From positions 558,001 to 622,000 of the forward strand of contig LT598462.1 of assembly GCA_900074745.1 (NCBI GenBank): 64,000 nt of DNA, written 5' to 3'. This DNA is from Lachancea mirantina (taxonomy: Eukaryota; Ascomycota; Saccharomycetes; Saccharomycetales; Saccharomycetaceae). Positions 29,398-39,635 of the stretch are shown here, piece after piece. The translations under genes and the position numbers were made by a program. Numbering within the stretch: the first letter of the stretch is position 1; every line of letters starts with the position of its first letter. The notes below the pieces were generated by a model. The model saw only the letters and a list, made by a program, of their open reading frames with translations. It was not told where the DNA came from and made no database searches.

Positions 29398-31512
29398 ATG
29401 TTTAAGATTCAAAGATGCACCTTTTTGCTCTCACCGATCATCAACCTCGAGAAAGGGTGTCCAACTATGAAAAGTTCGCTCGTTACATCCAGAGCGTGTG
29501 GCAGAGCCCTCACGTTCAGTGGCATAAGGTGCGGCAATGCCAATCGGGTTTTTTATAGGAGAACTCCATCATTTGCTTGCAGGCCTTTCAGTTCGAGCCA
29601 TGTCACGAAACAAGAGAATAAGCCTCCTCTGATGGAAGCCTTTTCCGGTGGTTTCGGGAAATTGTTGAAATGGTCTATGATTGGAACAGGTGTCATGGCT
29701 TCGACCGTCATGTTGGCGATTGCTGGTTTTTTTGTTTACGATGCTAGCACTTATAAAGAGTGTGACGTTCCTGAATATATCGACGTGCCCAAAATGGCTC
29801 TGTCTCCTGAATTGGGTGGTCCAGAGAATCTGCCAATTTTACGAGAAAATTTGGATGCGTTTGACTCCGAGGCTAAAGAAAAACTGTCTTACAGGCCAAA
29901 ACTAGTCATTTTGGGATCAGGATGGGCTTCCGTGGGGTTGATTAAAGCCCTTGAAGCTGGAGATTATGATGTGACTGTTGTGTCACCTCAAAATTACTTC
30001 TTGTTTACCCCGCTCCTCCCCTCCGCTGCTACCGGTACACTCGAGGTTAAAAGTCTTATGGCTTCGATCAGAAAGATAGTAAACGCCGTCCATGGACACT
30101 ACTTGGAAGCTAAGGCTGAGAAGGTCGAATTTGCTGAAAATCTTGTCAAAGTTTCTCAAATTCATCCACAGACCGGTGAGAAACGCTACTTCTATTTGCC
30201 GTACGATAAGTTAGTGATTGGCGTGGGGTCTACTGCTAATACTCATGGTGTAGAGGGTCTTGAATACTGCTCTAGATTGAAGACAGCAGAAGATGCTATT
30301 GATTTGAGGAGAAAAATAAAAAACAATCTTGAGTTAGCTTGTTTACCAACGACAACTGACGAAGAGCGCAAAAGACTTTTGAGTTTTGTTGTGTGTGGTG
30401 GGGGACCCACCGGTGTGGAGTTTGCTGCCGAGGTTTTTGATTTGCTCAACGAGGATTTGCCAAAAGTTTACCCTAGGATTTTGAGACAGGAAGTATCGGT
30501 CCACATCATCCAATCCCGTTCAAACATTTTAAACACTTATGATGAGACTATTGCGGAATACGCTATGCAGAGATTCAAAAAGGAAGACATTGATGTACTC
30601 ATCAATTCTCGTGTCCACAAAATTTTGCCAGATAGAGTTGTCTTCACTCAAAAGGACTGTGTGACGGGCGAAAGTGAATTCAAAGAACTACCCTTTGGTT
30701 TATGCTTGTGGTCGACTGGTGTGGCGCAAAATCCTTTAGCCAAGCAAGTCGTCCAGGACCTTTCTGAATTTCAAAGAAATAGGAGAGCCATTGAGACGGA
30801 CTCTCATTTGCGAGTGCTTGGAGCGCCATCTGAACAGGTTTATGCAATTGGTGACTGTGCTACCGTGAGAACCGATTTAGCTGAGCACGCTGTCGAGTTC
30901 GTGAGACAATTTATTGTAAACAGACATTTGCATCCCTCCAGAAGTATCGATATCATTACCGATGATGATATCAAACATTTATCGCTTTCATATGAGGAGA
31001 TCTACGACTTGGCAAGGGAGCTTGTGAAGAGACACCCTCAGACCAGAGAACACTTGCACAACGTGGATGAGGTTCTCCCCAAGTATGACGTAAACAATTC
31101 TGGAGCTCTTGATTTTGCCCAAATTACAGAGTTATTGAGGGAAGTCGAAAGTAAAGCCACTTCGATGCCCGCGACTGCTCAAAGGGCCCATCAGCAGGGC
31201 AAGTACTTGGGTAAAAAGCTATCCAAGGCCGCCAGGTACTTTGAAGCGGCCCGCGCCGACGAGAAAGTTCACTTGGTCTCGGACGAAGATGTCGGAAAGC
31301 CTTTCAAGTACGTTCACTTGGGATCGTTGGCCTACATTGGAAATTCTGCGGTCTTTGATCTACCTGGATACTCGTTTGTCGGTGGCCTTGTCGCAATGTA
31401 CCTTTGGAGAGGTATCTATTTTGCCCAAACGGTTTCCCTGCGGACAAGAGTTCTTCTCTTCATGGATTGGCTCAAGAGAGGAATCTTTGGTAGAGACATC
31501 TTAACTATTTGA
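29398..31512 (+). CDS. Mitochondrial external-type NADH dehydrogenase (NDH-2) with EF-hand insert
   Basis: 704 residues. Rotenone-insensitive NADH:ubiquinone oxidoreductase. The N-terminus is Arg/Ser-rich (presequence), followed by a hydrophobic segment (SMIGTGVMASTVMLAIAGFFVY). Two Rossmann dinucleotide sites are seen: LVILGSGWASVGL (FAD) and VVCGGGPTGVEFAAEV (NADH), then VYAIGDCA. Unlike S. cerevisiae Nde1/Nde2 (about 550 residues), it carries an insert with an EF-hand loop, DVNNSGALDFAQ, whose position 12 is Gln rather than Glu/Asp. The C-terminal YLWRGIYFAQTVSLRTRVLLFMDWLKRGIFGRD is an NDH-2 hallmark. A second ATG at 29467 is a plausible alternative start because the first lies 42 bases after tRNA-Gln. 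It has no counterpart at this place in S. cerevisiae. Confidence 0.9.
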   Translation: MFKIQRCTFLLSPIINLEKGCPTMKSSLVTSRACGRALTFSGIRCGNANRVFYRRTPSFACRPFSSSHVTKQENKPPLMEAFSGGFGKLLKWSMIGTGVMASTVMLAIAGFFVYDASTYKECDVPEYIDVPKMALSPELGGPENLPILRENLDAFDSEAKEKLSYRPKLVILGSGWASVGLIKALEAGDYDVTVVSPQNYFLFTPLLPSAATGTLEVKSLMASIRKIVNAVHGHYLEAKAEKVEFAENLVKVSQIHPQTGEKRYFYLPYDKLVIGVGSTANTHGVEGLEYCSRLKTAEDAIDLRRKIKNNLELACLPTTTDEERKRLLSFVVCGGGPTGVEFAAEVFDLLNEDLPKVYPRILRQEVSVHIIQSRSNILNTYDETIAEYAMQRFKKEDIDVLINSRVHKILPDRVVFTQKDCVTGESEFKELPFGLCLWSTGVAQNPLAKQVVQDLSEFQRNRRAIETDSHLRVLGAPSEQVYAIGDCATVRTDLAEHAVEFVRQFIVNRHLHPSRSIDIITDDDIKHLSLSYEEIYDLARELVKRHPQTREHLHNVDEVLPKYDVNNSGALDFAQITELLREVESKATSMPATAQRAHQQGKYLGKKLSKAARYFEAARADEKVHLVSDEDVGKPFKYVHLGSLAYIGNSAVFDLPGYSFVGGLVAMYLWRGIYFAQTVSLRTRVLLFMDWLKRGIFGRDILTI

Positions 31513-32220
31513 AAATGGCCCTGTAAAAAAAGCGATAACTGTACAGTTTTTCAATACACGTATATATTATATTTTAGAAATACGGATAAACGTTTAAAGC
31601 CCTCCGGCCTAAATGCGTTACACTTACGGGGAACTTTGTTTAATTGCACTTCTTGTGACAGAAATGAGACGAGAAACGCAGGTCACTTTAAACAACCATA
31701 AAATCATATTCACAGAAATTGATGTCATTGGTAGACAAAGATACCTTCCGCCACATCAACCTTACTATGGAAGAACCGGTGAATACTTAAAGTCACTGCG
31801 CAGCTCTCATTTTTAGCACGTGATCAAAACGGATATAGTAACTGTATACGTAAAAATCTAGCCGCCGACGGACAGGTTACCATACCAATAACCGCTTTTC
31901 CTATTACGGACTTTGTGTCACAGGGTTTACAATAAAATCAGAACACAATACGGCAATCACATAAAAGCGGAGACCAAACTAATATTGAAGATAATCTCAT
32001 AGTCTAAACCGGCCGAGACATCATAAGGCAATTTGAAATAAAAAGGCGACAAAACATTCGCCCCTGACCTTCCTAACGTCAAAAACAAAACCAAAATTTT
32101 AGCACAAAAAGTTTTTGAATCTTTTTCTGTTTACAAATTATTCGATAAAGGTTTTGTTGACGAGCTTCAAGTCGCGTTTGCTACCTGCTTGTCGTTTTAG
32201 CGGATTTTTGTCTTTTGGAA
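31513..32220. promoter_or_regulatory. PES4 upstream region with CACGTG
   Basis: 708 bases. A CACGTGA element (CACGTG at 31817-31822) matches Cbf1/Pho4-type E-boxes. A 67-codon open frame at 31613-31816 has no recognisable features and is not called. Confidence 0.35.
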
Positions 32221-34200
32221 ATGCCAATCAAGGCAAAAGTAGCTTCAAAGAACCCGAGAGGGCTGGTGCTCAGCAATATACCCGCCAATTTAGAGCATGC
32301 AAGGTCCAGGAGAAATCTGAAGACGGATGGAATCACAGAAAATGCGAATGAGCATAGGAAGAATTTTGAAGAAGATCAAGCCATCCAGAACGTGCCACAG
32401 AAAAAGTGTGTATCACAGGTATCTCAGCAGGTATCAGATGCAGAGGTTTCGTTACTCATTTCGATACCAGCACATGAATCCAAGAATAAAGTTATCAGCC
32501 GCAAGGTGTCTGACAGCTCCCCTATGGCTGATAGTCAACACGTCACGTCTCTTTTTGTAGGAGATCTGGCGTCAACTGTGACAGAGAAGGATCTTGCGCA
32601 TTTATTTCGCAGATACAGTTCTCTGGTCTCGGTAAAAGTTTGCAGAGATTCAAGCGGCAAAGAAACTTTGGGTCACGGATATGCCAACTTTGCTCATGAG
32701 GAAGAAGCTAAGAGTGCAATGAACGAGTTCAATTACAGCCAATTTTTCGGTAAAGAAATTCGACTCATGCCCTCAATGCGCAACAGCTATTACCGCAAAA
32801 ATGTTGGTACCAACGTTTTTTTTTCAAATTTACCATTAGAGAAGAAAGAGTTAACTACCAGAATATTTTATGACACTTTCAAGTCTTATGGTAGTATTTT
32901 GTCTTGTAAACTGGACAGACGGAAAAATATCGGATTTGTGTATTTTGAAAGTGGACTTGCAGCGACTAAAGCAATCGAAGACTACAACCAAAGGGAATTC
33001 TTCGGCTCCATAATTTCATGTGGTATCCATTTTGATAAGCTGATAAGAAATTCTCCAGAGTTCTCAACGAGAAAGGCCAAACTTCAAGGTTTGACTTTGC
33101 AAAAAGAACAACTTGTGCCCGAAGATGACCCTGAAGTCAAAAGAAAACATCAACACGGAATCTCGGCTCACAGAAACGCGGTTCTCGTCAAAAATGTCTG
33201 CCTTTCAGCAACGACCGAAATGCTGTTAGATTATTTTAGCCAATTTGGTCCCATCAAGTCCGTGTTCCTTTCCAAAAAACTGACACAAGGATCACGTGAC
33301 GCGATGGTCACATTCAAGAGAGGTTCAGATATTAAAAGGGCCATTTCGACCGCTAACGATTCAAAATTTCTAGGCAGAAAAATTCGGGTTCTCAAGCTAA
33401 TCGACCGATCTTCATCTGAAATAAAACAACTTGGGTTCCCAAACCTGAGTGGTCCAAAATCAAACGAAATTGATCATACAACTTCCAATGGTCATCAAAA
33501 CGAAGCCATTTTTTTAACCAACTTGAGTCCAATTTGCACGGAAGAGTTCATCGCTTGCATTTGTCGCAGAGAGGGTGTACATTTCAACAAAATTCTTACC
33601 AAAAATATGAATACCTGGGGGTCAGCTTTAATTGGTATAGTAGAGTGCAAATCTCAAAAGGATGCCAGGAAACTGTTTAATGTCATGAATAACAGACTCA
33701 TTGGAGATAGTTTTGTGAGAGCATCTTTCGACGTACCTATGGCGAAAACATCGGAAAATGGTCAAACCCAAGAAAATCAAGATAGTTCGAAGCCATACAA
33801 GAAAGGTTTTTTTGACCCTGCTACTTCTGATTCAAAATTTTCCAACAACAACCTTAAGCCTTCTGATGGATTGAACCTAACGGCAAGATACCTTGACCAT
33901 GGCCAACCCATTATTATGGGTTACAAAAAGGGAGCCAAGGCAGAGGGATTTGTGAGACGAAGAGTCATCGAAGTATTGCAAAAAAAAGTCAGCGGCATGA
34001 TCGACTTTTTGAAATCACCGGTAGCTACTCGCGAAGAAAATCTAAAATGTATTGCCGAATACATTTTAGAAGTCTACTGGAGATCAGATTTAGACAGTCT
34101 TGCCGATTTTCTGCTAATGATGAGCACGAAACCGCAAAATGAAAGAATCTTGAGTAAACAAGTGGATGAAGCTGTAAAATTGTTGGGTTTTCAGAGATAA
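32221..34200 (+). CDS. PES4: Four-RRM poly(A)-binding-like protein, Pes4/Mip6
   Basis: 659 residues from the first ATG (32221). Four RNA-recognition motifs: ~110-180 (SLFVGDLASTVTEKDLAHLF), ~196-265 (NVFFSNLPLEKKELTTRIF with RNP1-like IGFVYFES), ~319-390 (AVLVKNVCLSATTEMLLDYF) and ~427-500 (AIFLTNLSPICTEEF). The helical C-terminus (KKVSGMIDFLKSPVATREENLKCIAEYILEVYW) resembles that of Pes4/Mip6, which bind mRNA and act in meiotic/sporulation translation and export. Because YFR023W (PES4) and YHR015W (MIP6) are duplicates, this is the single ancestral copy. Confidence 0.9.
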   Translation: MPIKAKVASKNPRGLVLSNIPANLEHARSRRNLKTDGITENANEHRKNFEEDQAIQNVPQKKCVSQVSQQVSDAEVSLLISIPAHESKNKVISRKVSDSSPMADSQHVTSLFVGDLASTVTEKDLAHLFRRYSSLVSVKVCRDSSGKETLGHGYANFAHEEEAKSAMNEFNYSQFFGKEIRLMPSMRNSYYRKNVGTNVFFSNLPLEKKELTTRIFYDTFKSYGSILSCKLDRRKNIGFVYFESGLAATKAIEDYNQREFFGSIISCGIHFDKLIRNSPEFSTRKAKLQGLTLQKEQLVPEDDPEVKRKHQHGISAHRNAVLVKNVCLSATTEMLLDYFSQFGPIKSVFLSKKLTQGSRDAMVTFKRGSDIKRAISTANDSKFLGRKIRVLKLIDRSSSEIKQLGFPNLSGPKSNEIDHTTSNGHQNEAIFLTNLSPICTEEFIACICRREGVHFNKILTKNMNTWGSALIGIVECKSQKDARKLFNVMNNRLIGDSFVRASFDVPMAKTSENGQTQENQDSSKPYKKGFFDPATSDSKFSNNNLKPSDGLNLTARYLDHGQPIIMGYKKGAKAEGFVRRRVIEVLQKKVSGMIDFLKSPVATREENLKCIAEYILEVYWRSDLDSLADFLLMMSTKPQNERILSKQVDEAVKLLGFQR

Positions 34201-34445
34201 TAGATTTGAAAGGCGTTACTTTCGTTGCATTGCTAATTGAAGTAGTCGAACAGCGTTCACCTCAAGCTTTTGAAAAAACTCAAAAACATCTAAGCCTTAG
34301 TTGCATCTTTTTTTTTTGGTTTTTACTGGAATTCTTTAAATACTACTACATTAAAAGCGAGCCATCATGGTGAATTTGAAATCTAATATGGCCCTCAAGG
34401 AAGTCGGAGCACCTGTCAACATTGTGAGTTCTGTAAATTACTGTT

Positions 34446-35872
34446 TTAAACAAGTTCCACATAGTTGGCAGGGAAGATTCCTTCCTGACCATTATTTCTT
34501 CCAGTCCACCAGTCGTCCTGAGACTCTGACTTCTTGATGATTGTAATGACATCTCCCTTTCTGAATGGTAAATCACCTCCCTGCTCACCTTTAAAACTGT
34601 ACAAGGCAACTGCTTTAGGTGCTCCAGAAGAAGCTGCTCTAGAACTTCTTGAAGGTGAGACGGCTTGGGACATACCGAAATCTGGCTTTTCAGACCTTGG
34701 TCGAGAAGGGGTGTTGCCCGAAAGCCTTGTACTATGTAGTCTCCCTGATAAATCATCCACGTCTCTATCGTAAACGTCGTCTTCCCAACGCGTGTTCGTC
34801 CTGTTTCTCCTTGCACGCGAGTAATAGTCGTTTACATCGTCTGCACCATCGTCAAAATCGTCATCAAAATCGTCATCATGAGATCTCTGTGATCTCACAG
34901 AATTTCCTCTTCTGCGGGTGGATCTCGTGTTCGCCCGATAGGAATCGGCATCACTCGAGCCGAATGAAGAAGGTATATCGTCGTAGAATTCATCATCATC
35001 ATACTCATCGCGATCGCGATTACCACCCCGACCGTAATTAAACGCCCGAGATTCCAATACTCTATAAAGAGGATCAGCCGCTGGAGAAGGTCGCACACGT
35101 CCGCTCAAAATTAGCTTACTGGTACATTTATCACCGTAGGCTTTCCGATTTGCTTCTCTTCTTTCAATTATAACGGATCCCTCTACAGAAACACCTGCAA
35201 AAATACCTTTAGTTTTCGAGTAAGCAAAAACCGCAGCAACACCACCCATAGATGCAGAAGCAGCCGCTTCTGCATTTCTACCTAGCGGACCTGCGGCAAC
35301 ACTTACATTCCCACCCAAAGTGATGGTGCCAAATTCAGAAAACGACCTGACCGCATCTTCTGTATTCAAAATAAACACAAAATCTGTCAACTCGACACCC
35401 ACAAGCCCACCTGCACCTGCACCTGCCAAGCCTATCGCGGAAGGTGCTGACCAAGTTCCGTCGCGCAAACGTGCTATTATAACACCGGAACCGGCTCTTC
35501 CACTGAATAGAAACCCAGCTTTTAACACAGTTATAATAGCGAGGCCCTTGGCACTTTTTAGTACTTCAGGTGGAATAACTTTATCCGCGCCAAAAAATTG
35601 GTTTGGCTTCACAAAGCTCGCTAGAACTTTTGCAGCTTTTCTAAAATACATTCAGTCAGCTTATGGTACTTTCTCGGGCTAAGGAATGGTTTATTTCAAA
35701 ACGGTTTTGATAATGAAGGAGAATGAAATGGGTGTTAACCGCTCTCCAACCTACAAAACGACGCCTCCGGAGGGTCATTCCAAAGACTCATTATTGCTGA
35801 TTATAATAGTTTCATTGAAACATACCTGCTTTCAGATTTTAAAGATCTGGGAATTGGATTGTTTATACCCAT
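34446..35872 (-). CDS. LSB3: SYLF-SH3 actin-patch protein Lsb3/Ysc84, two exons
   Basis: 413 residues from joining exon 1 (35826-35872) to exon 2 (34446-35640). Exon 1 encodes MGINNPIPRSLKSES plus two bases of an Arg codon, and exon 2 continues KAAKVLASFVKPNQ. This matches the spliced N-terminus of yeast Lsb3/Ysc84. The SYLF (DUF500) lipid/actin-binding domain covers about residues 15-230 (SGRAGSGVIIARLRDGTWSAPSAIGLAGAGAGG...FVFILNT), then an Asp/Arg-rich linker, and a C-terminal SH3 domain (ALYSFKGEQGGDLPFRKGD...DDWWTGRNNGQEGIFPANYVELV). Acts at cortical actin patches in endocytosis. Single copy for the YFR024C-A/YHR016C pair. Confidence 0.95.
35641..35825 (-). other. Spliceosomal intron of LSB3/YSC84
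   Basis: 185 nt. The 5' splice site is consensus GTATGT immediately after ...AGCAG; the 3' site is TATTTTAG. The best branch site is GCTGACT about 10 bases before it, a weak match to TACTAAC. Splicing rejoins the reading frame and restores the conserved N-terminus. Introns at this place are known for the S. cerevisiae genes. Confidence 0.92.
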
Positions 35873-36120
35873 TGAATTTTATCAGTTTGTTGTCGCGGGC
35901 TTAGTTTGTTGTAAGCGAGTTTACGAGCGATTATCAAGTTCCCCTTTATAAATCAATTTTGAATTTGAATAGCAGGAGCAAGTAGAAATGACATGACAAA
36001 CCAGGTAGCAAAATGAGTAAAGTCGTTAATGGTGATATATGTCAAAGTGTATGGGTGTTAAGGAAGAAAATGTCCGTATAAAGATATATGAAGTTGCAAC
36101 AAACGCAGAAAGGGATGATG

Positions 36121-36525
36121 ATCCAGGGTTTGCATCAGGGTTTGCGTCAGGGTAAGCGTGAGGGTAGGAGCATACGTAAAGGCGAGGGTAGAACTAGAGG
36201 TCGGTGTTAGGGTCAGGGTCAGCGCTATGGTCAGAGTCGAGGTAAGGGTGGACGTAGAGGTGAAGGTGAGGGTATGACTAAGGGTAAGAGTAAGAGTAAG
36301 AGTAAGAGCAGAGGTACAGGTGAAGGTAAAGGCAAGGTTCAGGGTCAGGGTCAGGGCGTGGGTAGGCGTCAAGCTCAAAGAGAGGGTCAGGGTTTAGGTC
36401 GGCGTAGAGGCTTCCGTCAAGGCTCAAGGCAACGTCAAGGTTAGAGTCGAAGCGCGGATTTAGGTCAGCGTCAGACTTCAAGTCGTGGTCATACTCAGGG
36501 TTAAGGTTCGAGCCAAAGCCGGTAA
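36121..36525. repeat. Degenerate hexanucleotide satellite, AGGGTN phase
   Basis: About 400 bases in which the plus strand reads as consecutive hexamers close to AGGGTC, AGGGTA or AGGGTT, with related AGAGTA, GAGGTA and AAGGTC units. Written in blocks of six from 36124, the phase is kept to the end with no indel. The unit is a permutation close to TTAGGG/GGGTCA. The minus strand therefore shows artificial TLTLTL and PDPDPE frames, and the plus strand a Gly-X dipeptide frame broken by stops. Confidence 0.85.
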
Positions 36526-36883
36526 AACTTGTACGATCCTTTAACGTAAGAAGGCATAAATGAAATGCACTGATTATACTGAGCGAATATGGCATTAAAT
36601 AAATACTTATACCCGTACTGAATTGCACAAGATGAACTAATATAATAGCAATGTGAATGCTTCTACGAAAGCCTAATTGGTCTTAAGATTGAAAGCGAAT
36701 TGTATGGATGACATGACCAGCGACAGATGCTTCTTAGTACATTAATTCCTGGTGTCCTTAAATTGCCATCACAACCACGTGATACAGTAAGGTACCTGAA
36801 CCAAACAAAGTATCCATTCAGGAATCAGATCTTCATTATGCACATGACAAAGTCACTTCTGTAAGATCACAAGCGAATTCCAA
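36526..36883. promoter_or_regulatory. YSC83 upstream region with CACGTG
   Basis: 358 bases between the satellite and YSC83. CACGTGA occurs at 36776-36782, about 100 bases before the start codon. Between LSB3 (35873) and the satellite nothing else is seen. Confidence 0.35.
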
Positions 36884-37912
36884 ATGGCTGCAGACGCCGT
36901 TGATCGAATTTTTGACAAGTGCTATTCGCTTTATTCCCGTGCCGAAAAAGCAGGAACTCGGCTTTTAGAAGGTTTTTACGATTCCGCTCCAGAAGCATCT
37001 GAAAACAGAGATATTCGAGCAAGTGAAAACGCATTACAAACTCTTTGGAAAGGTATCAAAGTGCATAAAATGGCCATTGGTGCTGCATTGGGGCTTGCCA
37101 CAGGGGCAGTTGCTCTTTACCATATTTTGCCACGCTTTTTACCTGGAGTGCCACAACATCTAGCGCACAACGATCAGAGGTGCGTTTTGATTTTGGGGAA
37201 TATGCAGGACCCCATTACCAGATCTATTGCCATGGACTTGTACAGACGTGGATTCATTATATTCGTTTGTTCGGAACAAAGTTCCGGTCGTAATGATGAT
37301 GAGAGTCTTTTCCACATCAATCGCAGTGAACTTCCCAAGTTCATCGAATTTTTACAAAATGAAGATCTGAGTTTCCAAAACATCGTGGTAGTACCGAATT
37401 CAGCATACTATCCGTCATCTCAGTTTACTACTTTGTCCACCAAAGCGGTTAAAACTGAAATAGACGACAATTTCTTGGGCCATTTGCAAGTTTTAAGCAA
37501 ATTATTCCAGCATGTCCCTACAGATATACAGATAGTTCTCTTGACACCGTCGTTGTCTCTCAATTTTGGACTTCCATGTCATGCACCTGAGATTTTTGTA
37601 GCAAGCTTCACCAACTCGCTTTACAAAGTTCTACGTGCCGAATTTCCGCGGGCAAACGTGTTTTTGGGCCATTTGGGTGTATTGCAAATTGCAGGCAGCC
37701 CAAGCAATTACAAATACCTGTCATACGCCGGTGCTAACATAAGTGATGCACTTTTAACTCCGCTCTACCGTCTGGTCTATTCCAAAAACACTTTCTGGCT
37801 TAGGATATGGGAGAAAATTGTTGGGAGCGTTCGGTTTTTCGGTAAGGGAAGTAGAACGGGGCTTTTTTTCGGTAACTGGTTACCTATTGGTATCATCAGG
37901 TATTTGTTCTGA
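36884..37912 (+). CDS. YSC83: DUF1776 mitochondrial membrane protein, Ysc83-like
   Basis: 342 residues. An N-terminal charged region is followed by a membrane segment (KMAIGAALGLATGAVALYHILPRFL, about 63-87) and a short-chain-dehydrogenase-like DUF1776 fold (RCVLILGNMQDPITRSIAMDLYRRGFIIFVCS; LGHLGVLQIAGSPSNYKYLSYAGANISDALLTPLYRLVY). The canonical dehydrogenase motifs are not evident, so enzymatic activity is doubtful. Its position convergent to ARG4 matches YHR017W-YHR018C. Function is not established in the family. Confidence 0.85.
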   Translation: MAADAVDRIFDKCYSLYSRAEKAGTRLLEGFYDSAPEASENRDIRASENALQTLWKGIKVHKMAIGAALGLATGAVALYHILPRFLPGVPQHLAHNDQRCVLILGNMQDPITRSIAMDLYRRGFIIFVCSEQSSGRNDDESLFHINRSELPKFIEFLQNEDLSFQNIVVVPNSAYYPSSQFTTLSTKAVKTEIDDNFLGHLQVLSKLFQHVPTDIQIVLLTPSLSLNFGLPCHAPEIFVASFTNSLYKVLRAEFPRANVFLGHLGVLQIAGSPSNYKYLSYAGANISDALLTPLYRLVYSKNTFWLRIWEKIVGSVRFFGKGSRTGLFFGNWLPIGIIRYLF

Positions 37913-37949
37913 AAAAAGTTCCGTATAATATTAAATATGAATGTGAAGG

Positions 37950-39344
37950 CTAGTTAAGTTGCGATTCTAAAGAAGCTAGTTGTTTCAAAACGGCACTTTT
38001 AGCAGTTCCACCAGTGGCAGTTCTTCTTTCAACGCTTTGTTCGAAGTTGAAAACTTTGAAAACGTCTGAAGAGAACCTGTCATCGATTTTTTGGAATTGT
38101 TCCAAAGTCAATTGATCGATCCCAGTAACTTGAGTCTTCTCTGCCAAAGCTACACACTCTCCAGAAATGTGGTGCGTTTCTCTGAATGGAACACCCTTTC
38201 TAACCAAATAATCCGCCAAGTCGGTGGCCAACATATCCATGGTTAAAGCACCTTCCATCTTTTCCTTGACGATATTCAAGGTGGAAACAACACCGGTAGC
38301 AATTAGAATAGAATGTTCGACGGTGGTTAAACAGTCGAATAAGGGTTCTTTGTCCTCTTGCATGTCCTTGTTATAAGTGGAAGGAATGGACTTTAAACTC
38401 ATTAAGAACCCACTGAGTTCACCAAATACTCTTCCGGACTTACCTCTAAGAAGTTCTAAAGAGTCTGGATTCTTCTTCTGAGGCATCAAAGAGGATCCAG
38501 TCGAGTAAGCATCCGAGAGCTTGACGAAACCAAATTCTGCAGTCGAATAAATGATCAAGTCCTCCGAAAACCGAGAAACGTGGTTCATGAACAAAGAAGA
38601 CCAGAACATGATTTCCACGACAAAATCTCTGTCGGAAACCGCGGCAAGCGAATTTCCAATGACACCGTTGAACCCTAAATTTTTGGCCAAATATTCACGG
38701 TCAATACCATATGGATGACCAGCTAACGCACCGGCACCAAGAGGCGACATGTTGAGTCGATCGGTGATTTGTTGCAACCTCTTGTAGTCCTCGGTGAAAT
38801 AAGTCGCATACATGCTGAGCCAGTGGGACCAACGAATTGGTTGTGCTCTTTGAAGGTGCGTATAACCGGGCATCAAAACATCGATTTCCTCTTTCGCTCT
38901 CAACAGAATAACTTCAATAAACTTGGCCAATGCTGGAAGGACGGTTTCGGTCAAAAGATCTCTGCAGTAAATTCTCATGTCCGTAGCGACTTGATCGTTA
39001 CGCGATCTTCCAGTATGAACTTTCCCAGAGATCCCACGTCCAATAATCTCGCCCAGCCTTCTTTCATTCGCCGTATGAATATCTTCATCCGTTGGATGTC
39101 TCTTAAATTCTCCTGAGGACCACTCTTTCTCGATAATTTTCAAACCTTTATGGATTTGGTCCAGTTCTTCCTCAGTCAGAAGTCCGATCTTTTGCAATCC
39201 AGCCGTATACACCTTGGTTCCTTGTAGATCGGCCTTATACATCTTGTAATCATAAGGAAGAGATGCATTGTAGAGATGCATTAATGGGTCGGTTTCTCCG
39301 GTAAATCTGCCTCCCCAAAGCTTCTGCTTTTTGTCTTCTGCCAT
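37950..39344 (-). CDS. ARG4: Argininosuccinate lyase
   Basis: 464 residues; splits argininosuccinate into arginine and fumarate in the cytosol. Signatures: [12 protein letters not shown] at the start, [35 protein letters not shown] and the fumarase/lyase signature [12 protein letters not shown]. Length is that of the family (463 in yeast). It is convergent with YSC83 (37 bases apart) and in tandem with DED81 as in YHR017W-YHR018C-YHR019C. A TGAGTCAT Gcn4-type site lies 139 bases upstream. Confidence 0.97.
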   Translation of the reverse strand: MAEDKKQKLWGGRFTGETDPLMHLYNASLPYDYKMYKADLQGTKVYTAGLQKIGLLTEEELDQIHKGLKIIEKEWSSGEFKRHPTDEDIHTANERRLGEIIGRGISGKVHTGRSRNDQVATDMRIYCRDLLTETVLPALAKFIEVILLRAKEEIDVLMPGYTHLQRAQPIRWSHWLSMYATYFTEDYKRLQQITDRLNMSPLGAGALAGHPYGIDREYLAKNLGFNGVIGNSLAAVSDRDFVVEIMFWSSLFMNHVSRFSEDLIIYSTAEFGFVKLSDAYSTGSSLMPQKKNPDSLELLRGKSGRVFGELSGFLMSLKSIPSTYNKDMQEDKEPLFDCLTTVEHSILIATGVVSTLNIVKEKMEGALTMDMLATDLADYLVRKGVPFRETHHISGECVALAEKTQVTGIDQLTLEQFQKIDDRFSSDVFKVFNFEQSVERRTATGGTAKSAVLKQLASLESQLN

Positions 39345-39482
39345 TGTATATAATTGCTAGTAATTGGATTGAGCCAATTGGTAGGAGTCGAAGCAAATAA
39401 GTGACCTAACTGGCTTGTTCTAATATGTTTAAGGTCTATTTTCCGCGATAAGAAATTACCAAATTTTCAAGATTTTTTCATT

Positions 39483-39490
39483 TGAGTCAT
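39483..39490. promoter_or_regulatory. Gcn4-type site TGAGTCAT upstream of ARG4
   Basis: Perfect TGAGTCAT within the 291-base ARG4-DED81 gap, 139 bases before the ARG4 start. General amino-acid control of ARG4 by Gcn4 is established in S. cerevisiae. Confidence 0.65.
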
Positions 39491-39635
39491 GCGATGATTC
39501 AATATTGACTGTTTTCCATCATCAACACCATCACGAACATGCCAAGACCGAGCCCATCAAGCCAGTGGGCATGGATCTCAATGTCTTAGTAGAAAAGCCT
39601 ATTTTTTAGTATATTGTAGCAAATTTTACTAGTGT

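Noticed and set aside
31613-31816. 67-codon plus-strand frame between the NADH dehydrogenase and PES4
   Set aside because: No recognisable domain and no codon or family support; fits chance in a 700-base gap.
36058-36628. Two minus-strand open frames with TLTLTL and PDPDPE repeats
   Set aside because: Both are by-products of six-base periodicity in the hexamer satellite.
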